Source: Phytophthora colocasiae (Eukaryota > Oomycota > Peronosporomycetes > Peronosporales > Peronosporaceae). From it: 64,000 bases of DNA. The stretch lies in contig JAGKQI010000099.1 in NCBI GenBank assembly GCA_018806915.1, positions 682,001 to 746,000 of the forward strand, in the 5' to 3' direction. Position 1 is the stretch's first letter; every line of letters begins with the position of its first letter. Below are positions 1 through 9,854 of this stretch, piece after piece. Under the pieces are notes generated by a model. The model ran no database searches. It was not told the origin of the DNA and worked only from the letters and a program-made list of their open reading frames with translations. The position numbers were made by a program, and so were the translations under genes.

Positions 1-351
1 TGATTGATGCTGTACGTACAACGTATGGGCGTTGGGGGGTTAAACATTGACGAAGCTGCCGAAGAGAGAGCGAGTTTCGATTTCTTGACGAAGCTGGCTT
101 CGAGATGGAAGGGTGATCAGCTGAAATCGTTCGCGAAGAAGCAGGCAGGATACATCTACTCGCCAAGAATCTTCGATGACTTGCTGCAGAAGTTCCCGAA
201 CCCTGACGCCCTCCACAAAGCGCTGAAGCTGGACATCTCTAAAAATCGGTCCAACATAAAAGGCCAGTTGACTTGGCGGTCAAAACTCTACCAGAATTTC
301 CTAAACAGCTACCTTGACAAGTTCCCCACCTGGAGGAGCAAGCTGACCTGA
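1..351 (+). CDS. RxLR-family effector C-terminal domain, 5' part missing
   Basis: The open frame from about position 7 to the TGA at 349-351 matches the C-terminal two thirds of the effector genes at 2150 and 38807 (shared blocks LKSFAKKQA, PNPDALHKALKLDI, TWRSKL and FPTWRSKLT). The EER-like segment (AAEERASFDF) is present. No signal peptide or RxLR is visible in this frame, because the 5' end lies outside the window or the frame was broken near position 30. The family would be secreted and delivered into plant cells; no host target can be inferred. It may be an intact gene cut by the window edge or a pseudogene. Confidence 0.6.
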
Positions 352-668
352 GGTCGTTGGCCATGGAGTATGCGTATCATTTAGCAGATCGATTATTTCC
401 GCTAATGGCAAATGTTTGGACAATTGTTGCTTGCTCTAATGACTTAGTTTTCTCCATGATTCGATGTGATTCAGACCACCAAGTCAAACAACCCAATGGT
501 AGTGAACTCGGTAGACAGCGATAGTGTCGACCCTGACTGTAGAGGTGACGCTAAGCATAAAGTTCTCGAAAAAACCATCAGTGAAAACAAACACGTAAAC
601 CACAAACGAAAAGCTGACGATTATCTGAAGTGGCACGCGATGGATTTACACCGAGAGATAGAATCACG
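352..668. other. Intergenic, nothing recognised
   Basis: This lies between the stop of the effector fragment and the 3' end of the leftward ankyrin gene. Short ORFs here look like chance frames with no recognisable domain. Confidence 0.5.
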
Positions 669-1742
669 TCACTTTCGCCTTCCGTTGGCAGCGTCGTGGT
701 CCAGAACGTGAATGCTTGTGCTGTCTGCACGTCCATACCGTCGGTTAATCTGAGTCTGCAAGAACGCCGCCATATCCGCATGCCCCAATGACTTGGCTTG
801 CTTACGAGCCTCCACTAGACATCCTTCATTCGAATACCGACAGAGCTCTTTCAGTACTTGCAGCTCTCCAGTCGCCACCACATCTAGCAGTGTATGACTC
901 AGAGGTGTCACCTGCCGACGGCCTAGAAAACCCACCACCTCTGCATGACCACACATTGCTGCTTTGGTCATAGCAAATGATGCTCGTGCAGTGACTCGAT
1001 GTCGTTCAGTCTCGCTCCGTCCATGAATGAACGAGGACAAGTACCTTACCACCTCGATATGACCGTGCATAGCAGCTTGATCCAATGCCTGGGAACTGCA
1101 CCCTTCTCGCCGATTCTCTAGCAAAAACCTCAGTACATTGGTATTCCCCGCACATGCAGCGTCGTCAGCCGTCGTGCATGTAAAGCCCCGAAATCCGTGG
1201 GTATGTAGCCATTTCATCTTCACTACCTCCCCATTGTATGCTGCGAGGCGCAGAGCCCAGGACGACACCTTCTTCTCCATATCAACGTGGTTTACTAGCA
1301 ACCAGTTCATAACTTCCACGCCTTTTGTGTGTGCCACTGCAATGTCCATCAGATCAGCTTCGAACTCATATGAGCGTAGTTCTAACTTCCATTCGAGCCA
1401 CTGCAACATATTCAGCTTGTCGAATCTCACGGCGCATCGCACTACTCCGTGGAATTCTGTATCATGGTTGCGATAACTCGACGAATAACTCCCCACCAGC
1501 CTTAAAAGAGCTTCCAGAACGTTGTATTCCTCGCAAATGACTGCAAGCTGGGGTAGGCGACCTCGAGACGACGGATATCTCCCTTCCAAACGGGCTCTGA
1601 ATCGTTGAGCACGCGCAAATTTGAACACAGCAAGCGGTAAACCATCCATGAATGAGACAATGTGCAGGAGCAGCGCCTTGCTCGTCAGAACTTGCGCCGC
1701 AGGGGACACCTTCATTTCTTCCTGGATATGACGTTCGGACAT
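669..1742 (-). CDS. Ankyrin-repeat protein, 357 aa
   Basis: The N-terminus (about residues 18-45, LTSKALLLHIVSFMDGLPLAV) is a helical box shared by every ankyrin protein in this window. About six degenerate ankyrin-type repeats follow, from residue ~95 to ~330, recognisable by units such as AAYNGEVVKMKWLHTHG, AACAGNTNVLRFLLENRREG and AAMHGHIEVVRYL. There is no signal peptide or membrane segment, so a cytoplasmic or nuclear binding scaffold is likely; the partner is unknown. The start is the ATG at 1742, preceded by A/T-rich sequence. Relics of this gene or close relatives occur at ~2620-2740, ~9590-9735 and 40223-40415, so the locus has been copied and broken repeatedly. Confidence 0.8.
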   Translation of the reverse strand: MSERHIQEEMKVSPAAQVLTSKALLLHIVSFMDGLPLAVFKFARAQRFRARLEGRYPSSRGRLPQLAVICEEYNVLEALLRLVGSYSSSYRNHDTEFHGVVRCAVRFDKLNMLQWLEWKLELRSYEFEADLMDIAVAHTKGVEVMNWLLVNHVDMEKKVSSWALRLAAYNGEVVKMKWLHTHGFRGFTCTTADDAACAGNTNVLRFLLENRREGCSSQALDQAAMHGHIEVVRYLSSFIHGRSETERHRVTARASFAMTKAAMCGHAEVVGFLGRRQVTPLSHTLLDVVATGELQVLKELCRYSNEGCLVEARKQAKSLGHADMAAFLQTQINRRYGRADSTSIHVLDHDAANGRRK

Positions 1743-2097
1743 TATGTATCATACAACAATGTTTAGGTCATACCGGTAAATGCATTCTAACATACCATAA
1801 GTTTTTATCTTAGGGTTCCCAAAACATATGATACCGGTCCACACGCTATGGTAGGTCCGATTCGACAATTATTTTGGCGATCATGTACAGTCACAATTCA
1901 ATTATTTTTGGCAATCGATGTCCAGGCACTACCAGTATGAATACTAGTACATTGTACTGAAAACGTAGCTACCAGCTTTTATAGTCATTTCAGTTCCTCT
2001 GTCATCCCCGGCCATGGTCTACACAGCCCATGATTCCTGCCACATAATCCAACGGTATCATAATCCCTGAGTGGTCAGTCCTCCAGCCGACGAGTTC
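1743..2097. other. Divergent intergenic region between ankyrin and effector genes
   Basis: This A/T-rich region separates the ankyrin ATG from the effector core promoter. I see no ORF or repeat with known identity. It must hold the promoter of the ankyrin gene. Confidence 0.45.
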
Positions 2098-2111
2098 TCA
2101 CTTCACAATTT
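2098..2111 (+). promoter_or_regulatory. INR-FPR-like core promoter of effector gene
   Basis: TCACTTCACAATTT lies 38 bases before the ATG at 2150. It resembles the oomycete initiator (TCAYTTY) joined to the flanking promoter region motif (CAWTTT). Nearly the same sequence sits 38-46 bases before three other family members (7978, 38756, and 40945 on the minus strand), which supports a shared promoter. Confidence 0.6.
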
Positions 2112-2149
2112 ACACAAGACCGCAAACACAAGACTCACTGCTGCCACCA

Positions 2150-2605
2150 ATGCGAGCCCCCTTCGTCCTATTCCTCGCCATCACACTGATCGCAGTGGTC
2201 TCGGGGTCCTCCATCAATCTTCGAGCCTCCCACCAGATTCAATCCGGTGACGTTGTCAAAGACAGAACGAGCGGTCGTGAGCTCACCACTGATAAAGTCG
2301 ATGAAGAGAGACTGAACTTCGATTTCATGAAGAAGCTGGCTTCGAAAGTAACTTCGAAAGTGAAGGGTGACCCGCTGAAATCGTTCGCGAAGAAGCAGGC
2401 AAACTACGCCTACTCACCAAGAACCTTCGATGACTTGCTTCAGAAGTTCCCGAACCCTGATGCCCTCCACAAGACACTGAAGCTGGACATCCCCAAAAAC
2501 CGGTCCAACAAATATGGAGTACCGACCTGGAGGTCAAAACTCCACCAGAATTTTCTATCCAGCTACGTTGACAAGTTTCCCACCTGGACGAGCAAGGTGA
2601 CCTAA
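2150..2605 (+). CDS. RxLR-dEER type secreted effector candidate, 151 aa
   Basis: Residues 1-20 form a signal peptide (hydrophobic core FVLFLAITLIAVVSG). Around residues 43-54 the leader reads GRELTTDKVDEER. The dEER half is intact, but the expected final Arg of R-x-L-R is Thr (RELT). The ~95-residue effector domain is rich in Lys/Phe/Tyr and contains LKSFAKKQA, FDDLLQKF and LDIPKNRSNKYG. By family knowledge such proteins are secreted during infection and act inside plant cells; the target is unknown. It is almost identical to the gene at 38807 and related to those at 1, 8033 and the pseudogene at 40440. The start is the first ATG after the promoter, in a CCACCAATG context. Confidence 0.8.
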   Translation: MRAPFVLFLAITLIAVVSGSSINLRASHQIQSGDVVKDRTSGRELTTDKVDEERLNFDFMKKLASKVTSKVKGDPLKSFAKKQANYAYSPRTFDDLLQKFPNPDALHKTLKLDIPKNRSNKYGVPTWRSKLHQNFLSSYVDKFPTWTSKVT

Positions 2606-2619
2606 GACCGCCACTCAGC

Positions 2620-2740
2620 CGTGGAAGGTTCAGTGACGCACCTGCCCGTCCTTGAATACCCGCCACGTTTGCATGGCCGCACATTCCTGCTTTTATCATA
2701 GCGAAAGATGATTGTGCAGTACTCGTTGTAGTTCGTGAAA
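2620..2740 (-). pseudogene. Ankyrin gene relic
   Basis: The plus strand here (for example the stretch ending in GCACATTCCTGCTTTTATCAT) resembles positions ~890-1020 of the ankyrin gene, including its GGCCRCACATTGCTGCTTTGG-like segment. No reading frame is kept. It lies directly before a degenerate GPHR copy, the same order as at 9590-9855. Confidence 0.5.
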
Positions 2741-2874
2741 AAACGAGAATAAATACTCTTCAATATTGCCCAGTATACAGAGATAGATATGCAATGAATT
2801 AAGTCATAACGATATCTTAGTATCATTTCATAAACTACTAGTACTACGTAGTATATCATATGAATTGTGATAGG

Positions 2875-3455
2875 TCTCATCGCTATGACGTACTTAATGG
2901 TGCTAGTTCGCTGTTCGTGGTAATACCACCGCCTGCTGCGTAGAACAGTATACAACTCGCCCATACCACTGGTATGGGCGAGTTGTATGCTGATATTATA
3001 TCTCTACGCCCTGGAGACTCGGGTCGATATTGGAGCCAGATCTACCACATCAACCAGTTGAAGGTTCGTTGATTTATATTGCTTACAGTGCAAAAGGAGC
3101 TCCAGAAGACAAGCAATGGCTGACAGCAAGTGTTATGTTGCTGCAACAGCTTTGTTCTCTATCCGCAACTTTGTGAGTCTATTAGGCGTCGTGTTCATGG
3201 CGCTTTTATCTGGCTTTGGAGCTGTGAACTGTCCTTATGAGTATATGACGTTCTTCTGGCGTCGGGTAGCTGAAGAAATGTTGACCCTCGAAAGTCTTGG
3301 ACGTCAGTTGTTCGTGGAGGTGAACGACCTAAGGAACGTGCAGGCCCGTGCGGGGACGGGTATTTAACTTCTATGGTCATCCTAGTTTTCACCCAGATGA
3401 TAGGTTTCCTGGTCACGTTGCTCAAGAACTTGAGCAAGTTCTTCCGCGATCGTTA
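2875..3455 (+). pseudogene. Decayed partial copy of the GPHR gene
   Basis: Blocks match the intact gene at 9855-11447 in order: sequence around 10110-10140, then 10200-10515 (including the intron, here with TTATATTGCTTACAG), then 10733-10800, then 11037-11080. Large internal pieces are absent and the frame is broken. The longest surviving frame (3116-3367) still encodes the family hallmark LLSGFGAVNCPYEYMTFFWR. It shares upstream sequence (CAGAGATAGATATGC, AAGTCATAACGATATC) with the intact copy, so the duplication included the promoter. It cannot encode a working channel. Confidence 0.8.
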
Positions 3456-3868
3456 CAGTAAACGTTATTGTCTGTGGTGATGGTAGCAAACCGAGCTGCA
3501 CAAGTTCTACGTGGAGCTGAATCTGAATATTGACAGCGGTGGCTTGTACACAGTGCGCAGTCATGATACCGCTGACCACGAAATCAAGTGATGATTCGTA
3601 TCCGATACCGGGAGAACTACTGTAGCTACAGTGTACGTACAGCCAAGCCAAGTCGGCCAAGCCAAGTCGGTACTTCGTGTGTCGTTGCCCACCAGGACTC
3701 CTGGACTCAAGGAGCCTACAGCTTACTGCTCGTCAAAGTGGTTACAGTCTGACGACTCGTCCACTGTTTACGGCACAGCGTCACTCATCACTTACTTTGT
3801 GGCAACGCACTGGATATGGGCCATATGGTATTCAAGATTGGAACGTCCAATCGATCATATCCATGTAG
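3456..3868. other. Intergenic, no gene recognised
   Basis: This lies between the GPHR relic and a pogo-like element. A short direct repeat is visible near 3643-3670 (AGCCAAGCCAAGTCGG repeated). No coding feature is supported. Confidence 0.4.
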
Positions 3869-3870
3869 TA

Positions 3871-4563
3871 CACAGATTGACAGAAGGCTACGGCCGCTTT
3901 CCCGCAGGTGCAAAGTCTGTCCTGCGTGTGTAGACTGGTTATGAATTAATAACGATTTTGGTAAAAGATAGAGAGTAGCTGTATTTGCACTAAAACTAGT
4001 GCCGTCGGAGCAACCGCTGTAAAAACTTAAAAGCAGTTTACTCGTCCTTCTTTCCCTCTGCGTAGCTGTCCAGCAACCCCCGGTGCTCCTCGCGATCATC
4101 AAAGTGACCGTCAGTGACTGGGACTCACGGCGTGCATAAGTTCACCCCGAAAGAGGATAATTTCGGGGCAACCTGGCGCTTGTGACAGCGTCTTCTCGCT
4201 GCCTTTAAACGAAAAGATCATCCGTTGGCTCTATCGCTAAAAGGACACGTAGTTTTTCTTTTATTGTGTAGTGCATGCGGCGTCGTTTGGCTAGCGCATA
4301 CACCTCGTTAAGGAGGCCTGTGATGGCAACCTCCTCTGCCTCCTGCAATACTGTCGCGGGTGGTGGGGGCTGCGAGGACAACTCGTCTGCTGCCTCCATT
4401 TTATCGAGTGGCTGGTGGAGACCTCCGTTTTATCGAGTGGCTGGTGGAATTTTATTTTAGCGATTGAACGACGGGCGATTTGATTGGTTGATAACAATGT
4501 GTATACACAATTCTATATCACATGCACCCTTTTTATGTGGCTGTAGCATTCTGTCGATCGGTG
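3871..4563 (-). mobile_element. Pogo-like element A, internally deleted, 693 bp
   Basis: The right end is TGCATTCTGTCGATCGGTG-like (GCATTCTGTCGATCGGTG, flanked by TA at 4564-4565). The left end is a degenerate copy (CACAGATTGACAGAA, flanked by TA at 3869-3870). Subterminal sequence (CCGCAGGTGCAAAGTCTGT and GTAAAAGATAGAGAG) is shared with elements B and C. It keeps only the 5' end of the transposase gene and some 3' sequence, so it is non-autonomous. Confidence 0.75.
4205..4399 (-). pseudogene. Transposase N-terminal fragment (element A)
   Basis: The 64-codon frame begins MEAADELSSQPPPPATVLQ and continues through NEVYALAKRRRMHYTIKEK, the same N-terminus as in element B. It ends early because the DNA-binding and catalytic regions were deleted. 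Confidence 0.6.
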
Positions 4564-4745
4564 TAGCGTATTGTACGGAACAGTGCACTTGGCCCCACTC
4601 GAACTTTAACATCAGGTAGATCAAGGCGTGGTGCAGTCAAAACTGTCGCCACTGCGCAGCAAACACATAGAATCTATAGATAGATATCAAAGCTGCCCTC
4701 TGGGCCAAAATCGCTAAGCAGCGTTTATTTTTGAGCGAGCACGGC

Positions 4746-4937
4746 ATGCCTCAAGGCGTGGGTCTCACAGCTGGCGAGAAGAAGTTTGTGGTGAATGTAC
4801 ACAACTTCTTCACCGCTGCACGCACGCAAGGCCTTACACGAAGGGGACGAACGCGAGACATTGTTGCATATTGTCTTGGGATCTCGTCTAACACTGTCAA
4901 GCGCGACTTTAGGAGGCAACCGGGCTTGCCGTTCGAG
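4746..4937 (+). CDS. Probable transposase N-terminal exon (helix-turn-helix like)
   Basis: The frame from ATG 4746 encodes about 64 residues (MPQGVGLTAGEKKFVVNVHN..., ending ...RRQPGLPFE). The segment TRDIVAYCLGISSNTVKRD reads like a helix-turn-helix that begins many DDE-type transposases. It ends at GAG|GTGAGT, a near-perfect 5' splice site at 4938, but I could not find a matching downstream exon, so it is probably a fragment. A host DNA-binding protein exon is the alternative. Confidence 0.4.
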
Positions 4938-5547
4938 GTGAGTTGGCCCAATTCCAGCAAAACATGACAACTTGACGATTACAAATGAACCTCCTATATC
5001 TTATAAATGTGACGCGACAGTATACGGAGAGTACCAGTTGCGTTGCACAGGATACCTGTGCAAAATTAATATTTTGGTGGTACACATCATTTTCATGAGA
5101 CACAGCAAGTTGCCTTTTCTCATGATCTTCATATGGTTTAGCTTCTCGCCTAATGAAATTCCTACATTTGCGGAGCCTTTTTCCCGAAACTTTTGGGCAT
5201 TCAGATTCCTTGTGTTTAAGGGCATGTAGCGCCTACAAAACGGACCTCATTTTTGGAACGAGAGCCGTGGTTTTACCCATATATCTAAATGTTGCATATG
5301 GTTTTCCAAAAAGAAACCCTCCTAATGATGGTGGCAAAAGTGGGTCCAAGTTCATTGTCCCCTACAATACCAATTTCCTTTTCCCGACCCTTGCACGCCA
5401 TGATCGAAGCGAAATTGGCGGTGCAAACACGGATCTCACTCATTGCTTTAGAGTGCTTCTGTGCGACTCCTGTATTACATGTACCGTATATCTGTGCGTT
5501 TCACTATCTCATGTGCGATCCCAGGTACTGTATGTCGTTTACTTGTA
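4938..5547. other. Sequence between two transposon fragments, nothing firm
   Basis: A frame on the plus strand from about 5153 is open for some distance but runs into element B and shows no domain. It may be decayed transposon sequence linked to the exon at 4746. Confidence 0.3.
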
Positions 5548-5549
5548 TA

Positions 5550-6150
5550 CACCGATCGACAGAATGCAACGACCACTTTCCCGCAGGTGCAAAGTCTGTT
5601 CGGCGCGTGTAGACTGGTTATGTGAGAGCGAATTAATATCGATTTTGGTAAAAGATAGAGAGCAGCTGTATTTTGCACTAAAAATTGCACTAGTGACGGT
5701 TTAATGGATTCCCAGGCTGAAATGGCACGCTTTATCGTAGCCAAGCGCTCTCCTTTCGCCGTCGTAGCAGTAGCTGTTGCTCTTGCGTAGCTTCGCGTTG
5801 GCTTAGCCCCTCTATAGCTTAAAAGGACACGTCGTTTTTCTTGTATTGTGTAGTGCATGCGGCGTTGTTTGGCTAGCGCATACACCTCGTTAAGGAGGCC
5901 TGTGATGGCAACCTCCTTTGCTTCCTGCAATACTGTCGCGGGTGGTGGGGGCTGCGAGGACTCCTCGTCCGCTTCCTCCATTTTATCGAGTGGCTGGTGG
6001 AGACCTCCGTTTTATCGAGTGGCTGGTGGAGTTTTATTTTAGCGATTGAACGCTGCATCGGGCAATTTGATTGGTTGATAACAAAATGTGCACACAATTT
6101 TATATCACAGGCGCCCTTTTTATATGGACGCTGCATTCTGTCGATCGGTG
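5550..6150 (-). mobile_element. Pogo-like element B with perfect 19-bp TIRs, 601 bp
   Basis: The left end is CACCGATCGACAGAATGCA at 5550 and its exact reverse complement ends at 6150. TA dinucleotides flank both sides (5548-5549 and 6151-6152), as expected for Tc1/mariner/pogo elements. The transposase is reduced to its first and last parts joined by an internal deletion. Confidence 0.85.
5700..5981 (-). pseudogene. Deleted transposase gene (element B)
   Basis: It begins MEEADEESSQPPPPATVLQ and keeps NEVYALAKQRRMHYTIQEK, then jumps to the C-terminal segment also seen in element C (RLATIKRAISAWESIK). The whole DDE core is missing. It cannot make an active transposase. Confidence 0.7.
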
Positions 6151-6152
6151 TA

Positions 6153-6946
6153 ACACTTTTCGTACAGGAAAAAGTTCCTATCATGAACAACTCAATCATG
6201 GTCCAATGCTCAGCTTTGTGGTGCGTTGACGAGTGGACCACCAGGAGGCCCCGCATGTACAGACATTCGAGATGTACTACTAACGCATTTGACGCTGAGG
6301 TCCTTATTTGTACTGGAGGGTTAACGTCCTGCACTTCAGGCTGCCGAGGTCCTATAAAGGTGCATTACCCCTGCACGAAAAGATTTGAATGGAACCTCCT
6401 TCCTCGCTATGCTATAGATGCACGGTTGGAACGACTATGTAGCCATTGTAGTTGTGTTCTTAATGCAAACATGAGGCTAGCCTAAAGGTTAATACAAGCT
6501 GCGTGAAGAACTTCCAAACAAAGTGTAAATGAAGAAAGTAAAGGAATTGAGTTGAATATAATACATATTATGTATCTGGTTGCTATCTTACTTTCCAGAT
6601 GATAAGAAATGAATAGCCGAACAATTCACAATCACAATCAAAACCTTCATAGCCAAGCAACCAGGACCACGTCAATAATGTCTGTACATGCCATCAACCG
6701 TTGATAATCCAGTGACATGATGTACGAGTGACAACATGCTCCGTCTCTGAACTTGGTTACTCCCAACCAAGGTAATCAAAATCAAACCTCTGTCTTTAAG
6801 TTCATGTGAAAGTTGATTACCCGTGTCATATTATAACTTATATAAGATGCAGTGCCTCACTATGTAACCCCCATATATCTTCTAAAATGTTATAAGCGAG
6901 CAAATCTTTTCCGTCGATTTTCTGCAATGTCTTACTACAAGTGTAG
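6153..6946. other. Spacer between elements B and C, no gene recognised
   Basis: This is mixed-composition sequence of about 800 bases with only short chance frames. No repeat ends or domain seen. Confidence 0.4.
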
Positions 6947-6948
6947 TA

Positions 6949-7774
6949 CACCGATCGACAGAATGCATGGTCCATATAAAAAGGGCGCCCGTGATATAGA
7001 ATTGTGTACACATTTTGTTATCAACCAATCAAATCACCCGTCGCAGCGTTCAATCGCTAAAATAAAACTCCACTAGCCACTCGATAAAACGGAGGTCTCC
7101 ACCAGCCACTCGATAAAATGGAGGCAGCGGACGAGGAGTCCTCGCAGACCCCATCGAGATGGAAGAAGGCCAACATACCCCCAAGGTGAGTCTTTTTAAT
7201 TTGTTTTATTTCGTTTATACTTAAACTGTTTATACATGTAGGTCATGTGTAGACTGTACAGACAAAAGCATGGATGGACTCTCGCGTGTGGAAGCTTTAC
7301 CTACGCTCGCTTCTGCAGCAGCACATTACGCCCTCGGCTCTACTACTCGTAGATAACTTAGAGTGTCATGTCTCGGGCGTATCAAAAGCTATAGTTTCGG
7401 AGGAACTTGGCGCTGTTCTACAGCCATTGCCTAAAAACGCTACCTCTGTTTGCCAGCCCTTAGACGTTGGCATTATGGGGCCTCTCAAGGCGAAGCTGAA
7501 GGCGTTATGGCTGTTTGAAAAGGCTACTGCTACGACGGCGAAAGAAAAGCGCTTGGCTACGATAAAGCGTGCCATTTCAGCCTGGGAATCCATTAAAGCG
7601 GATACCGTCACTAGTGCATTTAACAAGGCACTTAAAACCAATTTTTAGTGCAAATACAGCTGCTCTCTATCTTTTACCAAAATCGTTATTAATTCGTTCT
7701 CACATACTAGTCTACACACGCAGGACAGACTTTGCACCTGCGGGAAAGTGGTTCATGCATTCTGTCGATCGGTG
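6949..7774 (+). mobile_element. Pogo-like element C, 826 bp
   Basis: The left end CACCGATCGACAGAATGCA at 6949 and its reverse complement ending at 7774 are flanked by TA (6947-6948, 7775-7776). It is in the opposite orientation to A and B. It keeps the transposase start, an intron and the C-terminal half of the catalytic region. Confidence 0.85.
7118..7648 (+). pseudogene. DDE transposase, internally deleted (element C)
   Basis: The start (ATG 7118, MEAADEESSQ) is followed by a possible 56-nt intron (GTGAGT at 7186 to TGTAG at 7241). A second frame (7274-7648) encodes the C-terminal DDE region of pogo/jerky-type transposases: ALLLVDNLECHVS carries the second catalytic Asp, and LQPLPKNATSVCQPLDVGIM is the typical family block. 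The DNA-binding domains and the first catalytic Asp are missing. Confidence 0.75.
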
Positions 7775-7977
7775 TAAATAAGTGGGAACACATTTTTAGG
7801 TCGAAGCAAAGTGTTGCAAGTAATGAATGGTTGTGACAATAAATGGCTTTGACGTTTGGACAAGATTCACATTTGAGCTGTGCTCCAGTTGCTTGCAACT
7901 TCCAGCCAGCTATGATGCCCTTTAGAGATGGGTTGCTTTGATGATGGAGTTGAAACCACCTCGAGCCCGACAACTCC

Positions 7978-7992
7978 TCACTTCTCAATTTT
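7978..7992 (+). promoter_or_regulatory. INR-FPR-like core promoter
   Basis: TCACTTCTCAATTTT lies about 40 bases before the effector ATG at 8033 and is followed by CACAAGACC, as at the other family members. Confidence 0.6.
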
Positions 7993-8032
7993 CACAAGAC
8001 CCGGTAATCGACCGACTACAGCTGCTATCCTG

Positions 8033-8464
8033 ATGCGTCTCTCCGTCGTCCTCTTCCTTGCTGCCACTGTGCTGATCGCAGTGGTCTCGGGATCCTCCGC
8101 CAATCTGCGAACCTCCCAGGAGATCCAATCAAGTGATGCTGCCCAGCTCGAAACGAGTGGCCGAGAGCTTCGCGGAGATTTCAAAACCGATGAAGTCAGC
8201 GAAGACAGGGCGTTTAGTTTGTTGAAGGGCGAATCCCTGAAATCGTTCGCGAAGAGGCAGGCAAACTACGTCTACAACGACAGAATCTTCGAAGAATTGG
8301 CTAAAAAGTTCGACCCTGACACCCTCCACACGACGCTGAAACTATATCTCTCCAAGAACCGCTCGAACAAATACGGAGTGAGGACGTCCAGGTACAACCT
8401 TTATGAGAACTTCCTGGTTAGCTACCTCGAGAAATACCCCAACTGGAGAAGCACTCTCAACTGA
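8033..8464 (+). CDS. RxLR effector candidate with canonical RELR, 143 aa
   Basis: Residues 1-21 are a signal peptide (VVLFLAATVLIAVVSG). The leader carries a canonical RxLR (RELR, near residue 44), while the dEER half is degenerate (KTDEVSEDRA). The effector domain shares LKSFAK, LKLYLSKNRSNKYG and YPNWRS with the other family members and is about eight residues shorter. A secreted, host-translocated virulence protein is the expected role; the host target is unknown. The start is the ATG after the conserved promoter. It is more diverged than the pair at 2150/38807, so it is an older duplicate. Confidence 0.82.
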   Translation: MRLSVVLFLAATVLIAVVSGSSANLRTSQEIQSSDAAQLETSGRELRGDFKTDEVSEDRAFSLLKGESLKSFAKRQANYVYNDRIFEELAKKFDPDTLHTTLKLYLSKNRSNKYGVRTSRYNLYENFLVSYLEKYPNWRSTLN

Positions 8465-8605
8465 AGCCGTCGACCGTAGAAGAAGCGTCTTGCTTTGCGC
8501 GATTTTGGTGACGAGAAATTGCAAATTTGTTCTTCTAATTCCAAATACCAACAGAATTTGCATTGTGAATACTTTAAATGCGCTTGCATCTCGAGTCTAG
8601 AACAC

Positions 8606-8779
8606 ATGAAGTTGGTGAATCCCGCCACCGTTTCCGCTATCTTGACAGTACTGCTACCAATATCCCCTTACTTCAGTTTTGTGGATTCAATTAGCACCAG
8701 TACAAAGTCCCAAAACTTTTGGACCAAAAGCTCGTCCAAGGGGGAAACAGCAAATGACAAAATCCTGGAAGAGATCTAA
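8606..8779 (+). CDS. Small hypothetical protein, 57 aa
   Basis: ATG 8606 opens a short frame whose first 28 residues are hydrophobic (VSAILTVLLPISPYFSFVDS), followed by a polar Ser/Thr/Lys tail. It could be a tiny secreted protein, but nothing supports expression. It may be chance sequence downstream of the effector gene. Confidence 0.25.
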   Translation: MKLVNPATVSAILTVLLPISPYFSFVDSISTSTKSQNFWTKSSSKGETANDKILEEI

Positions 8780-9090
8780 AGAGCAATCGAAACACTGATG
8801 AGAGGGCGTTAATCTCTGCCCTCTAGGCTAGTGCCGTGTCTGTGTGTCTGTTCAACGTCGTAGCGCATAAACCTGCGTAGCTACCTGTCTCTCCATTTTG
8901 TACATGTACGTATTCTATACTGTATTTTCCCATAGTGTAGCCTATCCCTATCTTCTAGACTGCTCTCAGGAATGCCAAAATTACAAATATAGCCCACTAA
9001 TGATAACCCTCTCAATGGCCTCTGATTGGTCCGCACACCCGGCCACAAAATATTTGATTGGACAAAATTAAGCAAAGTACGATTAAAATG
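8780..9090. other. Intergenic, nothing recognised
   Basis: This lies between the small ORF and the Helitron-like repeat pair. No supported feature. Confidence 0.4.
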
Positions 9091-9093
9091 CTG

Positions 9094-9287
9094 AGCTGCC
9101 CCGCTTTACAGACCGGTGATTGGCTAATATGCATCCTACCGAGCGAAGCGAAGGTACCTCGGCCAACCGGCGCGCGCCGAAGGTGTGGCGCCGATGGTGA
9201 GTAGTGGGGCGAACTGGAACAGTGAGCCCCACGGGTTTCAACCAAACACATACAAACCGCCCGCAAAAGCGGGCGGCACTCGGCTAA
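9094..9287 (+). repeat. Helitron-like 3' end, copy 1
   Basis: The repeat begins near GAGCTGCCCCGCTTTACAG. It ends with a GC-rich hairpin (CCGCCCGCAAAAGCGGGCGG), a 7-base spacer and CTAA, the 3' pattern of Helitrons (hairpin then CTRR). A ~200-bp body is shared with copies 2 and 3. No Rep/helicase gene is present. Confidence 0.5.
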
Positions 9288-9297
9288 AATTGCTTCG

Positions 9298-9511
9298 ATA
9301 AGTACGAAATAGTAGCTGCGAGCTCGCGAGCTCGCAGCCCCCACTGGTGATTGGCTAAAATACATCCTACCGAGCGAAGCGAAGGTAGCACCTCGGCCAA
9401 CTGGCGCGCGCCGAAGGTGTGGCGCCGGTGGTGAGTAGTGGAGCGAACTGGAACAGTGAGCACCACGAAACACATACAAACCGCCCGCAAAAGCGGGCGG
9501 CACTCGGCTAG
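9298..9511 (+). repeat. Helitron-like 3' end, copy 2 (tandem)
   Basis: This is the same body as copy 1 (ATTGGCTAAAATACATCC, GAGCGAAGCGAAGGTA, GGTGTGGCGCCG). It ends with the identical hairpin and CTAG followed by T at 9512. The start carries another palindrome, GCTGCGAGCTCGCGAGCTCG. Tandem Helitron ends are a known arrangement. Confidence 0.5.
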
Positions 9512-9589
9512 TCTTGGAATATAAAATAGATCACATCTTCGGTTGTATCATGAAGGAGATACCTGTGAAATAAATCTACTCTGGTACCA

Positions 9590-9735
9590 TATGAGCAAGA
9601 ACTAGTACATACACCACCTCGATATAACCGTACATACCAGCTTGATCCAGTGCCTGTGACCTGCAACATCTTATCGATTCCCCAGCAAAAACCTCAGGAC
9701 ATTGGGAGCACTAACCGTGGGTATGCAGCTTCCCA
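9590..9735 (-). pseudogene. Ankyrin gene relic upstream of GPHR
   Basis: The sequence matches ~1040-1210 of the ankyrin gene (CACCTCGATATRACCGT, AGCTTGATCCARTGCC, CAGCAAAAACCTCAG-like blocks, CCGTGGGTATG). It is broken and non-coding. It abuts the region shared by both GPHR copies. Confidence 0.6.
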
Positions 9736-9854
9736 GAGATAGATATGCGCTGAGTTAAGTCATAACGATATCTTTCATTCATAGTATATTATATCATATG
9801 AATTGTGAAAGATAGTAGTACAATCATATCAAATTTCATATCCAAATACTAAGT

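Noticed and set aside
4970..5230. Second exon for the transposase-like ORF at 4746
   Set aside because: No frame after the splice-like site shows DDE or other transposase motifs.
5997..6485. 162-codon plus-strand ORF
   Set aside because: It starts inside element B, crosses its terminal repeat and shows no domain.
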